Position numbers and translations under genes: made by a program. Shown here one piece after another: positions 10,811-23,846 of a DNA stretch of 64,000 nucleotides. Origin of the DNA: Sedimenticola sp. (GTDB taxonomy: Bacteria; Pseudomonadota; Gammaproteobacteria; Chromatiales; Chromatiaceae); NCBI GenBank assembly GCA_026992075.1, contig JALXAM010000030.1:1-64000 (forward strand), written 5' to 3'. The notes beneath the pieces were generated by a model. The model ran no database searches, was not told where the DNA came from, and was given only the letters and a program-made list of their open reading frames with translations. Each line of letters begins with the position of its first letter. Position 1 is the first letter of the stretch.

Positions 10811-11902
10811 GTGGATTCCACCCTCCTCGCCTCCCTGGAGGTGGATCTCGGGGAGCGCAGCTATCCCATCCACATCGGCCAGCGGCTCATCGACGACGGC
10901 GGCCTGATCCGCCCCTTCATCCCCTCGTCCCAGGTGATGATCGTCACCAACGAGACCGTGGGGCCCCTCTACCTAGAGCGGCTTCGGGCCGCCCTCTCGG
11001 GCCTGCAGGTGGAGGCGGTGGTGCTGCCCGACGGCGAGCAGTACAAGACCCTGGAGATCCTCAACCGCATCTTCGACGCCCTGCTGGAGAAGCGTTTCGA
11101 TCGCGGCTGCACCCTGGTGGCCCTCGGGGGCGGCGTGGTGGGCGACATGACCGGATTTGCCGCCGCCTGCTACCAGCGCGGGGTGAACTTCATCCAGGTG
11201 CCCACCACCCTGCTCTCCCAGGTGGATTCCTCGGTGGGCGGCAAGACCGGCGTCAACCACCCCCTGGGCAAGAACATGATCGGCGCCTTCTACCAGCCGA
11301 AGGCGGTGATCATCGACATCGACACCCTGAACACCCTTCCCGACCGCGAGCTCTCTGCTGGCCTGGCGGAGGTGATCAAGTACGGCCTCATCAACGATCC
11401 GGAATTCTTCGCCTGGTTGGAGCGGAACATGGAGGCCCTGCGCCGGCGCGAGCCTGAGGCGCTGGCCCACGCCATCGAGCGCTCCTGCGCCGACAAGGCG
11501 GCCATCGTCGCCGAGGACGAGCGCGAGGCGGGCAGACGTGCCCTGCTCAACCTGGGGCACACCTTCGGCCACGCCATCGAGACCGGTATGGGGTACGGCC
11601 AGTGGCTTCACGGCGAGGCGGTGGGTGCCGGTATGTGCATGGCGGCGCGCTTCTCCCGCCGGCTCGGCTGGATGGGGGGCGACGAGGTGGAGCGGGTGGA
11701 GCGGCTGGTGGCCGCCGCCGGCCTCCCCACGGCGCCACCCAGGTTGGGCGCCGAGCGCTTCGAGGCGCTGATGGCGGTGGACAAGAAAGTCCAGGGCGGC
11801 CGGCTGCGGCTGGTGCTGCTCCACGGCATCGGCAAGGCGGAAGTCACCGCCGACTTTCCGACCGACACGCTCCACCAGTTCCTGCAAGAAACCACCATGT
11901 AG
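10811..11902 (+). CDS. aroB: 3-dehydroquinate synthase
   Basis: Converts DAHP to 3-dehydroquinate, using NAD and a divalent metal. The 363 residues show the NAD-binding segment [15 protein letters not shown] near 100, [19 protein letters not shown] near 130, and metal-ligand histidines in [12 protein letters not shown] and WLHGEAV. It starts with GTG. The TAG stop is the first triplet of a degenerate copy of the palindromic repeat family. Confidence 0.96.
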   Translation: MDSTLLASLEVDLGERSYPIHIGQRLIDDGGLIRPFIPSSQVMIVTNETVGPLYLERLRAALSGLQVEAVVLPDGEQYKTLEILNRIFDALLEKRFDRGCTLVALGGGVVGDMTGFAAACYQRGVNFIQVPTTLLSQVDSSVGGKTGVNHPLGKNMIGAFYQPKAVIIDIDTLNTLPDRELSAGLAEVIKYGLINDPEFFAWLERNMEALRRREPEALAHAIERSCADKAAIVAEDEREAGRRALLNLGHTFGHAIETGMGYGQWLHGEAVGAGMCMAARFSRRLGWMGGDEVERVERLVAAAGLPTAPPRLGAERFEALMAVDKKVQGGRLRLVLLHGIGKAEVTADFPTDTLHQFLQETTM

Positions 11903-11920
11903 GTCAGGCTTCAGCCCGCC
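11900..11920. repeat. Palindromic repeat, degenerate copy overlapping the aroB stop
   Basis: Matches the family core TCGGGCTTCAGCCCGA with a few substitutions (TCAGGCTTCAGCCCGC). Its leading TAG is the aroB stop codon. Confidence 0.7.
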
Positions 11921-11964
11921 AACGGAAAGGTTTTCCCGGGCTGGTGGGGGCTTCTGGTATAGGA

Positions 11965-12036
11965 GTAGGATGGGCAAAGGCCGCCAGGCCGTGCCCATCG
12001 ATATGCGGTGGGCACGCTGCGCTTTGCCCACCCTAC
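11965..12036. repeat. 70-bp imperfect hairpin repeat, copy A
   Basis: Begins GTAGGATGGGCAAAGGC and ends GCGCTTTGCCCACCCTAC, so the ends pair to form a long hairpin. An internal segment reads GTGCCCATCGAT. Related copies lie at 19933-20001 and, inverted, at 35471-35528. Noncoding; small ORFs across it look spurious. Confidence 0.75.
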
Positions 12037-12056
12037 AGCGAGCGATTTCAGTCCTT

Positions 12057-13444
12057 TCCAATCCAGAAATGAGCCTGAAGAGCGGGGGTGAGTAAGGCTC
12101 CTCAAGCAGCTGGGTTTTGGGCATTGTTGATGTAACGGAACAGTTCGGCCCGAGCCTCGTTGAGGCCTTGGGCGGTCTCATTGTCGCTCATGGCATAGGC
12201 GATGTCATCGAGTGCCTCGAAGGTCATGCCCGGTTTGAGATACTCAGAGGCATTGGGCAATGATTTGAGCTTTTCGTAGGGGGTCATCATCTGCGCATAG
12301 CGGTAGCGCTTTCGGACTTGTCCCTTGTCATCGATCTCCTCGATGGGGAAGAAGCAGGGTCGGTGGAAGTTCAGGTAGGGTGAGAGCACTTTCTGGGTGA
12401 AGACATTGACCCGCTGAGCGAAGCGGCCCGGGATATGCGCATAGCCCGGGTGTTTTCGCGCCACCGAGCCGTTCTTCGACTCCACCAGGGCATTGTCGTT
12501 GGTGCGCCGGGCGCGGGGCTTGGTGAACTCCTGGATGCGAAGCTTCTCGAGCAGCGCGGCGACCTGTCGGTTGATGTATTCCGGGCCGTTATCGGAGTGG
12601 AAGCCACGGATCACGAAGAGGAAGGCCTGGATGAGTGCCTCGAGCACCGGCAGCAGAAAACGCTCGGAAATGCGCTCGAGCGAGCCGACGAACTGGAACT
12701 GGGTGACCTCATCGACGAGGTTGATGTGATAGAGGCCTTTGATGCCGTCGAGATCGCCCTGATGGACGGAGTCGACACGGAGGAATCCGGGGCGTCCATC
12801 GGGTCGGGGTTTGGGTCGTTCGCCGATGTTGACGCGCGCCGGGCGTGTCTTTTCGTAGCTGCCGCGCAGGCGCTGGTAGGTACGAGAGCCCCGGAGGTTG
12901 TAGAGATGGCCATTGGAAATGGTGGCCAGGCGCTCGAAGCGGAGGTCGCCGAAGAGGGTATAGGCGCGTTCACAGAGCTTGCGCGTGGCTGGCCCCGAGA
13001 GGGTGCCGTGGAGGGCATCGATCTCGGCCAGGAGAGGGATGTCGGCGTCGGTATAGCGGCGGGGGAAAGGCTTGGCCGGTTTGCCCCGTCGATCCCGGAT
13101 GGCGCCGGTATCGAGGAACTGCCGGATCAGGCGGCTCATCTGGGCCCTGGAGAGGCCGCTGACCTTCTCCAGATAGCGCCGGACCAGGCCCTTTTCGGCC
13201 TTGCCGAGGCGTTGGTAACGGAACCGCCGCAGTTCGCTGGCGATCCAGTCGTAGAGATCATTCCGGGCGGGGACATCGAAGCCGAGGGGCTGAGTGCCCT
13301 CGAGGAAGGCGCGGATTTGCTCCAGCGTCTGGAGTCCTTGGGTCTTGAGCATCACGATCATCCTCTGATGATCCCAAAACCCGCTCCTTCAGGCTCATTT
13401 CAGCCTGGAATCACGCCCGCCTTTCAGGCTCATGTGTCATTGGA
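12057..13444. mobile_element. Insertion sequence with DDE transposase
   Basis: A roughly 1.35-kb element between aroB and gltB. Inverted ends: 12066-12086 pairs with 13380-13401 with one indel (shared GAAATGAGCCTGAAG and AGCGGG). A second copy of TTCAGGCTCAT at 13423-13433 lies outside the first on the right. TCCAAT at 12057-12062 is matched in inverted orientation at 13439-13444, so the outer limits may be there. No clear target-site duplication was seen. It resembles the IS481/IS1202-type integrase-core elements, but I cannot fix the family. Confidence 0.7.
12102..13352 (-). CDS. DDE integrase-core transposase
   Basis: Transposase of the surrounding insertion sequence. It has an N-terminal helix-turn-helix region (about 40-110, KVSGLSRAQMSRLIRQF) and an rve integrase core with Asp in RVDSVHQGD (near 195), Asp in FHSDNGPEY (near 255) and Glu in ALVESKNG (near 290), that is, a complete DDE triad. 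A C-terminal domain follows. About 416 residues, uninterrupted, so probably functional. I chose the ATG at 13352 because GAGG lies 9 nt upstream; an ATG at 13361 is also in frame. It is transcribed against its neighbours. Confidence 0.88.
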   Translation of the reverse strand: MLKTQGLQTLEQIRAFLEGTQPLGFDVPARNDLYDWIASELRRFRYQRLGKAEKGLVRRYLEKVSGLSRAQMSRLIRQFLDTGAIRDRRGKPAKPFPRRYTDADIPLLAEIDALHGTLSGPATRKLCERAYTLFGDLRFERLATISNGHLYNLRGSRTYQRLRGSYEKTRPARVNIGERPKPRPDGRPGFLRVDSVHQGDLDGIKGLYHINLVDEVTQFQFVGSLERISERFLLPVLEALIQAFLFVIRGFHSDNGPEYINRQVAALLEKLRIQEFTKPRARRTNDNALVESKNGSVARKHPGYAHIPGRFAQRVNVFTQKVLSPYLNFHRPCFFPIEEIDDKGQVRKRYRYAQMMTPYEKLKSLPNASEYLKPGMTFEALDDIAYAMSDNETAQGLNEARAELFRYINNAQNPAA

Positions 13445-13587
13445 AGAGGCTATTTCTGGCTTCTTCTCCCATCTTGCAGTATCCTAGCGTGTTCCTTGCG
13501 GGCGCAGGCAGGTGGAGGCGCCCCGGTTCCGAATTCCCATGGGCCGCGGACCGTCCGCGGCCCTGTCATCCGTGAAGAGGTTTGCCC

Positions 13588-18228
<4,641 letters not shown>

Positions 18229-18240
18229 CGCTCTTCGTCC

Positions 18241-18264
18241 CCCTCTCCCGCTTGCGGGAGAGGG
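18241..18264 (+). terminator. Strong hairpin after gltB
   Basis: An 11-bp perfect stem (CCCTCTCCCGC with GCGGGAGAGGG) separated by two bases, 13 nt after the gltB stop and without a T-tract. It could act as a 3' RNA stabiliser or weak attenuator between gltB and gltD. Confidence 0.4.
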
Positions 18265-18289
18265 CTGGGGGTGAGGGTAACTACGCCGG

Positions 18290-18350
18290 GTAGGTCGGGC
18301 TTCAGCCCGACATCGGGGCAACGCTATGTGGGACCGAAGTCCGACCTACG
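18290..18350. repeat. Palindromic repeat pair between gltB and gltD
   Basis: A forward copy at 18290-18311 (core TCGGGCTTCAGCCCGA) and an inverted, slightly diverged copy at 18331-18350 (GACCGAAGTCCGACCTAC), about 20 nt apart. As RNA the pair could form a larger cruciform. Confidence 0.8.
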
Positions 18351-18416
18351 TTTTGGTTCTACATGATCTCTGTGTCCTCAAGTGGTTGATTTCCACACTC
18401 AGGGCAATAACACCGC

Positions 18417-18439
18417 GTCGGGCTGAAGCCCGACCTACA
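18417..18439. repeat. Palindromic repeat upstream of gltD
   Basis: An inverted-orientation copy with a perfect TCGGGCTGAAGCCCGA core, ending 20 nt before the gltD start. Confidence 0.85.
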
Positions 18440-18459
18440 GATGACCAGGTAAACGAACA

Positions 18460-19914
18460 ATGGGCAAGCCAACAGGTTTTCTCGAGTATGAGCGGGTGGA
18501 CCGCACCTATGCGCCGGTCTCCGATCGCATCACCCATTACCGCGAGTTCGTCATTCCTCTGAGCGACGAGCAGCTCAAACTGCAGGGCGCGCGCTGCATG
18601 GACTGCGGCATCCCCTTCTGTCACCAGGGCTGCCCGGTGAACAACATCATTCCCGACTGGAACGACCTGGTCTATCGGGATCGCTGGCGGGAAGCGCTGG
18701 GGGTGCTTCATAGCACCAACAACTTCCCCGAGGTGACCGGCCGCATCTGCCCCGCCCCCTGCCAGGAGTCGTGCACCCTCAACCTGCGGGACGAGCCGGT
18801 CACCATCAAGACCATCGAGTGCGCCATCATCGACCGCGCCTGGGACGAGGGCTGGGTCAAACCGGTGATCCCGGAGCACCGTACCGGCAAGAAGGTGGCA
18901 GTGGTGGGTTCCGGTCCCGCCGGGCTGGCCTGCGCCCAGCAGCTGGCGCGCGCCGGCCATGAGGTGGTGGTGTACGAGAAGGCCGACCGCATCGGCGGCC
19001 TGCTGCGTTACGGCATTCCCGACTTCAAGCTGGAAAAGCACATTCTCGACCGCCGCATCGCCCAGATGCGCGCCGAAGGGGTGGAGTTCCACGTCAACAC
19101 CCATGTGGGGGTGGACCTGCCCTTCGACGAGCTCAAGTCCAGGTTCGACGCCGTGGTGCTGGCCGGCGGCTCGGAGCAACCCCGTGATCTGCCGGTGCCG
19201 GGTCGGGAGCTGAAGGGCATCCACTTCGCCATGGAGTTCCTCACCGCCAACTCCAAGGTGGTGCAGGGGGTGCCCGGCGCCGAGCGTCACCTCATCAGCG
19301 CCGAGGGCAAGGATGTGGTGGTGATCGGCGGCGGTGACACCGGTTCCGACTGTGTCGGCACCTCCAACCGCCACGGCGCCCATTCGGTGACCCAGCTCGA
19401 GCTGATGCCCCGGCCGCCCGAGAAGGAGGTGAAGGAGGTCACCTGGCCCGACTGGCCCCACAAGCTGCGCACCTCCACCTCCCAGGAGGAGGGATGCGAG
19501 CGGATGTGGCAGGTGCTCACCAAGGAGTTCCTGGACGACGGCAAGGGCCACGTGCGGGCGCTGCGCTGCGTGCGTGTGGACTGGAAGAAGGACGACCAGG
19601 GCCGCTGGCAGATGTCCGAGGTGGAGGGGAGCGAGTTCGAGCTCAAGGCCGACCTGGTGCTGCTGGCCATGGGCTTCCTCCACCCGGTGCACGAAGGGAT
19701 GCTGGAGCAGGCCGGGGTGGACCTGGACGAGCGCGGCAACGTCAAGGGCAGCACCGAGGGGCCCAGGGCCTACCACACCTCGGTGGAAGGGGTCTTCGCC
19801 GCCGGCGACATGCGCCGCGGCCAGTCGCTGGTGGTCTGGGCCATCCGCGAGGGGCGCCAGTGCGCGCGGGCGGTGGACGAGTACCTCACCGGGCGCACCA
19901 TCCTGCCACGATAA
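18460..19914 (+). CDS. gltD: Glutamate synthase (NADPH), small subunit
   Basis: FAD/NADPH-binding beta subunit that supplies electrons to GltB. The 484 residues carry N-terminal 4Fe-4S cysteines ([14 protein letters not shown] near 46-59 and [10 protein letters not shown] near 96-105), an FAD dinucleotide fold ([15 protein letters not shown] near 148) and an NADPH fold ([14 protein letters not shown] near 287). It lies downstream of gltB and is separated by 231 nt of palindromic repeats rather than tightly coupled. Confidence 0.96.
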   Translation: MGKPTGFLEYERVDRTYAPVSDRITHYREFVIPLSDEQLKLQGARCMDCGIPFCHQGCPVNNIIPDWNDLVYRDRWREALGVLHSTNNFPEVTGRICPAPCQESCTLNLRDEPVTIKTIECAIIDRAWDEGWVKPVIPEHRTGKKVAVVGSGPAGLACAQQLARAGHEVVVYEKADRIGGLLRYGIPDFKLEKHILDRRIAQMRAEGVEFHVNTHVGVDLPFDELKSRFDAVVLAGGSEQPRDLPVPGRELKGIHFAMEFLTANSKVVQGVPGAERHLISAEGKDVVVIGGGDTGSDCVGTSNRHGAHSVTQLELMPRPPEKEVKEVTWPDWPHKLRTSTSQEEGCERMWQVLTKEFLDDGKGHVRALRCVRVDWKKDDQGRWQMSEVEGSEFELKADLVLLAMGFLHPVHEGMLEQAGVDLDERGNVKGSTEGPRAYHTSVEGVFAAGDMRRGQSLVVWAIREGRQCARAVDEYLTGRTILPR

Positions 19915-19932
19915 CCCATCCTTCCATACAGG

Positions 19933-20001
19933 GTAGGATGGGTAAAGGCCACAAGGCCGTGCCCATCGATCGGTTGGCACGCTGCGCTTTGCCCACCCTA
20001 C
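19933..20001. repeat. 70-bp imperfect hairpin repeat, copy B
   Basis: Begins GTAGGATGGGTAAAGGC and ends GCTTTGCCCACCCTAC, parallel to copy A at 11965. It sits in the convergent gap between gltD and pmbA and may serve as a bidirectional terminator-like hairpin. Confidence 0.75.
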
Positions 20002-20053
20002 AAGACCGCGTGGCGGAGTGTAGACCGGGGGACCGGTTCTGGCCCCGGCAGGC

Positions 20054-21373
20054 TCAGTTCCCCGCGATGGTCATCTTTTCTATGAGCCAGGAGCCGGTGC
20101 GCACGCTGCCGGGGATGTCGCTGTCGCTGCCCACCGCCACCAGGTCCTGGTACATCTGGCGCAGGTTGCCGGCGATGGTGATCTCTTCCACGGGGTGCTG
20201 GATCGCGCCATTCTCCACCCAGAAGCCGGCGGCGCCGCGGGAGTAGTCGCCGGTGACGGGGTTCACCCCCTGGCCCATGAGCTCGGTGACCAGCAGGCCC
20301 CGATCCATCTGTTTGAGCAGCTCTTCCAGGCCCTGGCCGCTCGACTCGATGGCCAGGTTGCGCACGCCCCCGGCGTTGCCGGTGGTCTGCATCTCCAGCT
20401 TGCAGGCGGAGTAGCTGTCGAGCACGTAGCTGTGCAGCACGCCGTCGCGCACGAAGTCGCGCGGGCGGGTGGCCACCCCCTCGTTGTCGAAGGGGGCGCT
20501 GGCCAGGCCGCGCGGCAGCAGCGGGTCTTCGTGGATGCGCACCCAGTCGGGAAAGATGGATTGCCCCAGGGCGCCGAGGAGGAAGCTGGACTCGCGGTAC
20601 TGGGCGTGGCCGCGGATGGCGCCCACCAGGCTGCGCAGCAGGCCGGGAGCCACGTCGGCGCGGAAGATCACCGGCGCCTCGCAGGTGCCCAGCTTGCGCG
20701 CCCCCAGCCGCGCCACGGCGCGCTCGCCGGCCCTGCGGCCGATGGCTTCCGGAGTGGCCAGCTCCTCGGCGGCGCGGCGGCTGTCGTACCACCAGTCTCG
20801 CTGCATGGAGTCCCCCTCCTGGGCCATCACCACGCAGCTCAGGGTGTGGCGGGTGGTGGGGTAGCCGCCGAGAAAGCCGTGGCTGTTGCCGTAGACGAAG
20901 CTTCCCTCCACGGTATTGAGGGTGGCGCCCTCGGAGTTGCTCACCCGGGGATCGAAGTCGAGCGCCGCCTGCTCGCAGGTACGGGCGATGTCGATGGCCT
21001 GTTCCGGGGTGATCTCCCAGGGGTGGTGGAGGTCCAGATCCGGCCAGTCGCGCGCCAGCAGCTCCGGGTCGGCCAAGCCGGCGCAGGGATCTTCCGAGGT
21101 GTAGCGGGCGATGGCGCAGGCGCGGGCCACCGCCTCTTTCAGGGCGGCGGGGGAGAGGTCGGTGGTGCTGGCCGAGCCCTTGCGCCGGCCGAAATAGACG
21201 GTCACCCCCAGTCCCTGGTCGCGGTGGTGCTCGATGGTCTCCACCTCCCCCAGGCGCACCGTCACCGACAGCCCGGCGCTGGAGGAGACGGCCGCGTCGG
21301 CGGCGTCGGCGCCCTGGCGCCTGGCCTCGGCCAGCAGGTCGGCCACCCGCTCTTCCAGTTGCCCGATGTTCAC
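20054..21373 (-). CDS. pmbA: Metalloprotease PmbA/TldE
   Basis: One half of the TldD/TldE zinc protease, which cleaves unfolded peptides and processes modified-peptide precursors and the CcdA antitoxin in E. coli. 439 residues, ending in the family segment [14 protein letters not shown]. The GTG start at 21373 overlaps the tldD stop (GTGA), and GGAGG lies 9 nt upstream. A longer frame to 21940 is open but overlaps tldD and is rejected. TldE lacks the metal ligands and acts only with TldD. Confidence 0.94.
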   Translation of the reverse strand: MNIGQLEERVADLLAEARRQGADAADAAVSSSAGLSVTVRLGEVETIEHHRDQGLGVTVYFGRRKGSASTTDLSPAALKEAVARACAIARYTSEDPCAGLADPELLARDWPDLDLHHPWEITPEQAIDIARTCEQAALDFDPRVSNSEGATLNTVEGSFVYGNSHGFLGGYPTTRHTLSCVVMAQEGDSMQRDWWYDSRRAAEELATPEAIGRRAGERAVARLGARKLGTCEAPVIFRADVAPGLLRSLVGAIRGHAQYRESSFLLGALGQSIFPDWVRIHEDPLLPRGLASAPFDNEGVATRPRDFVRDGVLHSYVLDSYSACKLEMQTTGNAGGVRNLAIESSGQGLEELLKQMDRGLLVTELMGQGVNPVTGDYSRGAAGFWVENGAIQHPVEEITIAGNLRQMYQDLVAVGSDSDIPGSVRTGSWLIEKMTIAGN

Positions 21374-22812
21374 AGCGCGGTTCCTCCCACGGTGATCTCG
21401 TCCACCTTGAGGGTGGGCTGACCCACCCCCACCGGCACGCTCTGGCCGTCCTTGCCGCAGGTGCCCACGCCGGGGTCCAGAGCCAGATCGTCGCCCACCA
21501 GACTCACCCGGGTCATCACCTCCGGGCCGTTGCCGATGAGGGTGGCTCCCTTCACTGGCGCGCCCACCTTGCCCTTCTCGATGAGATAGGCTTCGCTGAG
21601 GGAGAAGACGAACTTGCCCGAGGTGATGTCCACCTGGCCTCCGGCGAAGTTGACCGCGAACAGCCCCTTCTCCACCGAGGCGATGATCTCCTGCGGGTCG
21701 TGGTCGCCCCCCAGCAGGTAGGTGTTGGTCATGCGCGGCATGGGCAGGTGGGCATAGGATTCGCGGCGGCCGTTGCCGGTGGGCGCCACCCCCATGAGGC
21801 GGGCGTTGAAGCGGTCCTGCATGTAGCCGCGCAGGATGCCCTTCTCGATGAGCACCGTCTCGCCGGTGGGGGTGCCCTCGTCGTCCACCGTGAGGGAGCC
21901 GCGCCGGCCCGGCAGGGAACCGTCGTCCACCACGGTGCACAGGGGCGAGGCCACCTGCTCGCCGATGCGGCCGGAGAAGGCCGACAGCCCCTTGCGGTTG
22001 AAGTCGCCCTCCAGCCCGTGGCCCACCGCCTCGTGCAGCAGGATGCCGGGCCAGCCGGGGCCGAGCACCACCGTCATGGGGCCGGCGGGGGTCTCCACCG
22101 CCTCCAGGTTGACCAGCGCCTGGCGCACCGCCTCGCGCGCGTAGCCCAGGGCGCGCTCCTCCTCCAGGAAGAACTCCAGGGTGGTGCGTCCGCCACCGCC
22201 GGCGCTGCCCTGCTCGCGGCGGCCCTTCTGCTCCACGATCACCGCCACGTTGCAGCGCACCAGGGGGCGCACGTCCGCCGCCAGCCGCCCCTGCTCGTCC
22301 AGCACCAGCACCACCTCGTGGGCCGCCACCAGGGAGGCGGTGACCTGTTTCACCCGCGGGTCGGCGGCGCGCGCGGTGGCGTCGAGCCTGCGCAGCAGCT
22401 CGATCTTGGCGTCGTCGGCCAGGCTGGGAATGGGATCGTCGGGGCGGTAGAGCGGATCCAGCTTTCCAGCTTCTCCCACGGCGATGCGATCCGACTGGCC
22501 GGCACGGGCGATGGCGCGGGCGCTGGCGGCCGCCTCCAGCAGGTTCTCCAGGCTGATCTCTTCGGTGTAGGCGAAGCCGGTCTTCTCGCCGCTGATGGCG
22601 CGCAACCCGGCCCCCTGTTCCAAAGTGAAATTGCCCTCCTTGACGATGCCGTCGTCCAACACCCAGGACTCCAGCCGGCTGAGCTGGAAGTAGAGATCGG
22701 CGGTGTCGATTCCGTGGCCGGCCAGGCGTTCCATCACCTGGGCCAGGTGGTGCTCGTCCAGGCCGGCGGGGGCGAGGAGGATCTGTTTGGCGGTGGCGAG
22801 GTTGTCGGTCAT
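21370..22812 (-). CDS. tldD: Metalloprotease TldD
   Basis: Catalytic subunit of the TldD/TldE protease. The 480-residue length equals that of E. coli TldD (481). The zinc site [11 protein letters not shown] is visible near 260, with the later cysteine of the family in GTCGKDGQ near 450. I chose the ATG at 22812; ATGs 15 and 18 nt upstream are possible, and no start has a clear ribosome-binding site. The neighbouring nit, yhdP and rng genes form a block common in gammaproteobacteria. Confidence 0.95.
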   Translation of the reverse strand: MTDNLATAKQILLAPAGLDEHHLAQVMERLAGHGIDTADLYFQLSRLESWVLDDGIVKEGNFTLEQGAGLRAISGEKTGFAYTEEISLENLLEAAASARAIARAGQSDRIAVGEAGKLDPLYRPDDPIPSLADDAKIELLRRLDATARAADPRVKQVTASLVAAHEVVLVLDEQGRLAADVRPLVRCNVAVIVEQKGRREQGSAGGGGRTTLEFFLEEERALGYAREAVRQALVNLEAVETPAGPMTVVLGPGWPGILLHEAVGHGLEGDFNRKGLSAFSGRIGEQVASPLCTVVDDGSLPGRRGSLTVDDEGTPTGETVLIEKGILRGYMQDRFNARLMGVAPTGNGRRESYAHLPMPRMTNTYLLGGDHDPQEIIASVEKGLFAVNFAGGQVDITSGKFVFSLSEAYLIEKGKVGAPVKGATLIGNGPEVMTRVSLVGDDLALDPGVGTCGKDGQSVPVGVGQPTLKVDEITVGGTAL

Positions 22813-22924
22813 GGAATTTGGCATCATCCAGTTCGGCGCGAGGACGCGCCTCTCTACGCCGGGTCCCCGTAGGAGCTGCCTCCCGGCTGCGAACGGGCTC
22901 CTGTCGTTGTTCCCAGGCAAAAGC

Positions 22925-23761
22925 TCATTTCAGCATGCAATGGAGCCTGCGATGCTCCAGGCTGGGGAAATTGCGTCGGGTGGCCTGTTGGAACTCGCGG
23001 TCGATTTCGGCCAGTACCGGGCCATTGCCGCTGGTCTGCTCGGCCAGTATGGCGCCCCAGGGATCCACGATCATGGTGTGGCCCCAGGTCTGGCGGCCAC
23101 TGATGTGAAAGCCGCCCTGGGCGGCGGCTAGCACGTAGCTGAGGTTTTCGATGGCGCGTGCCCGCAGCAACAGTTCCCAGTGTGCCTCGCCGGTCATGGC
23201 GGTGAAGGCGGCGGGCAGAGCCAGCAGTTCCATGCCCTGGTCGATCATGGCCCGGTAGAGTTCGGGAAATCGCAGGTCGTAGCAGACCGAAAGCCCAAGC
23301 TTGCCAAAAGGGGTTTCCACCACGCAGAGGTGATCCCCGGGCTCTATGGTCTCCGACTCCACGTAGTGCTCGTCGGTCTGCACCAGGCGGGCGTCGAACA
23401 GGTGCATCTTGTCGTAGCGCGCCACCCGTTGTCCCTGGTCGTCGATCACCAGGCAGGCGGCGCGCACTGTGTCCTCCCGTTCGGTGGAGAGGGGCACAGT
23501 GCCCCCCACCAGCCAGATGCCCAGCCGCTGCGCCAGCTGCGACAGAAAATGCTGGATGGGGCCGTCCCCATCCCGCTCCTTCACCTCCAGCAGGTCGTGG
23601 CAGCGGGCGCCCATGTAGGCGAAATTCTCCGGAAGAACCACCAGCCGGGCCCCCTTCCGGGCGGCGTGCTCCACCAGTTTTTCCGTTTCGAGAAGGTTGG
23701 CGTTGACGTTGGAGCCGGAGGCAAGCTGGATGCAGGCGGCGGTGAATCTTGTTTCTGTCAT
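22925..23761 (-). CDS. Nitrilase-family carbon-nitrogen hydrolase
   Basis: Amidase of the Nit1/YafV-like branch; related proteins hydrolyse deaminated glutathione or 2-oxoglutaramate-type metabolites, but the substrate here is unknown. 278 residues with the full Glu-Lys-Cys triad: E45 (VVLPENF), K118 (RYDKMHL) and C160 (SVCYDLRF). I chose the ATG at 23761, since the N-terminus [11 protein letters not shown] matches the family; the frame stays open upstream. It lies between tldD and yhdP on the same strand. Confidence 0.9.
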   Translation of the reverse strand: MTETRFTAACIQLASGSNVNANLLETEKLVEHAARKGARLVVLPENFAYMGARCHDLLEVKERDGDGPIQHFLSQLAQRLGIWLVGGTVPLSTEREDTVRAACLVIDDQGQRVARYDKMHLFDARLVQTDEHYVESETIEPGDHLCVVETPFGKLGLSVCYDLRFPELYRAMIDQGMELLALPAAFTAMTGEAHWELLLRARAIENLSYVLAAAQGGFHISGRQTWGHTMIVDPWGAILAEQTSGNGPVLAEIDREFQQATRRNFPSLEHRRLHCMLK

Positions 23762-23846
23762 GTCTGGGTCGTACAGCGGATCCCGGTGACGGGAAAGGAT
23801 ATCATGGGCGGCCACATGGGCGCTCGTGCCGCTCTGCGGCGGCCGG

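Noticed and set aside
21374-21940. Extended start of pmbA
   Set aside because: The frame is open but overlaps tldD out of frame. The GTG at 21373 has a GGAGG site and overlaps the tldD stop.
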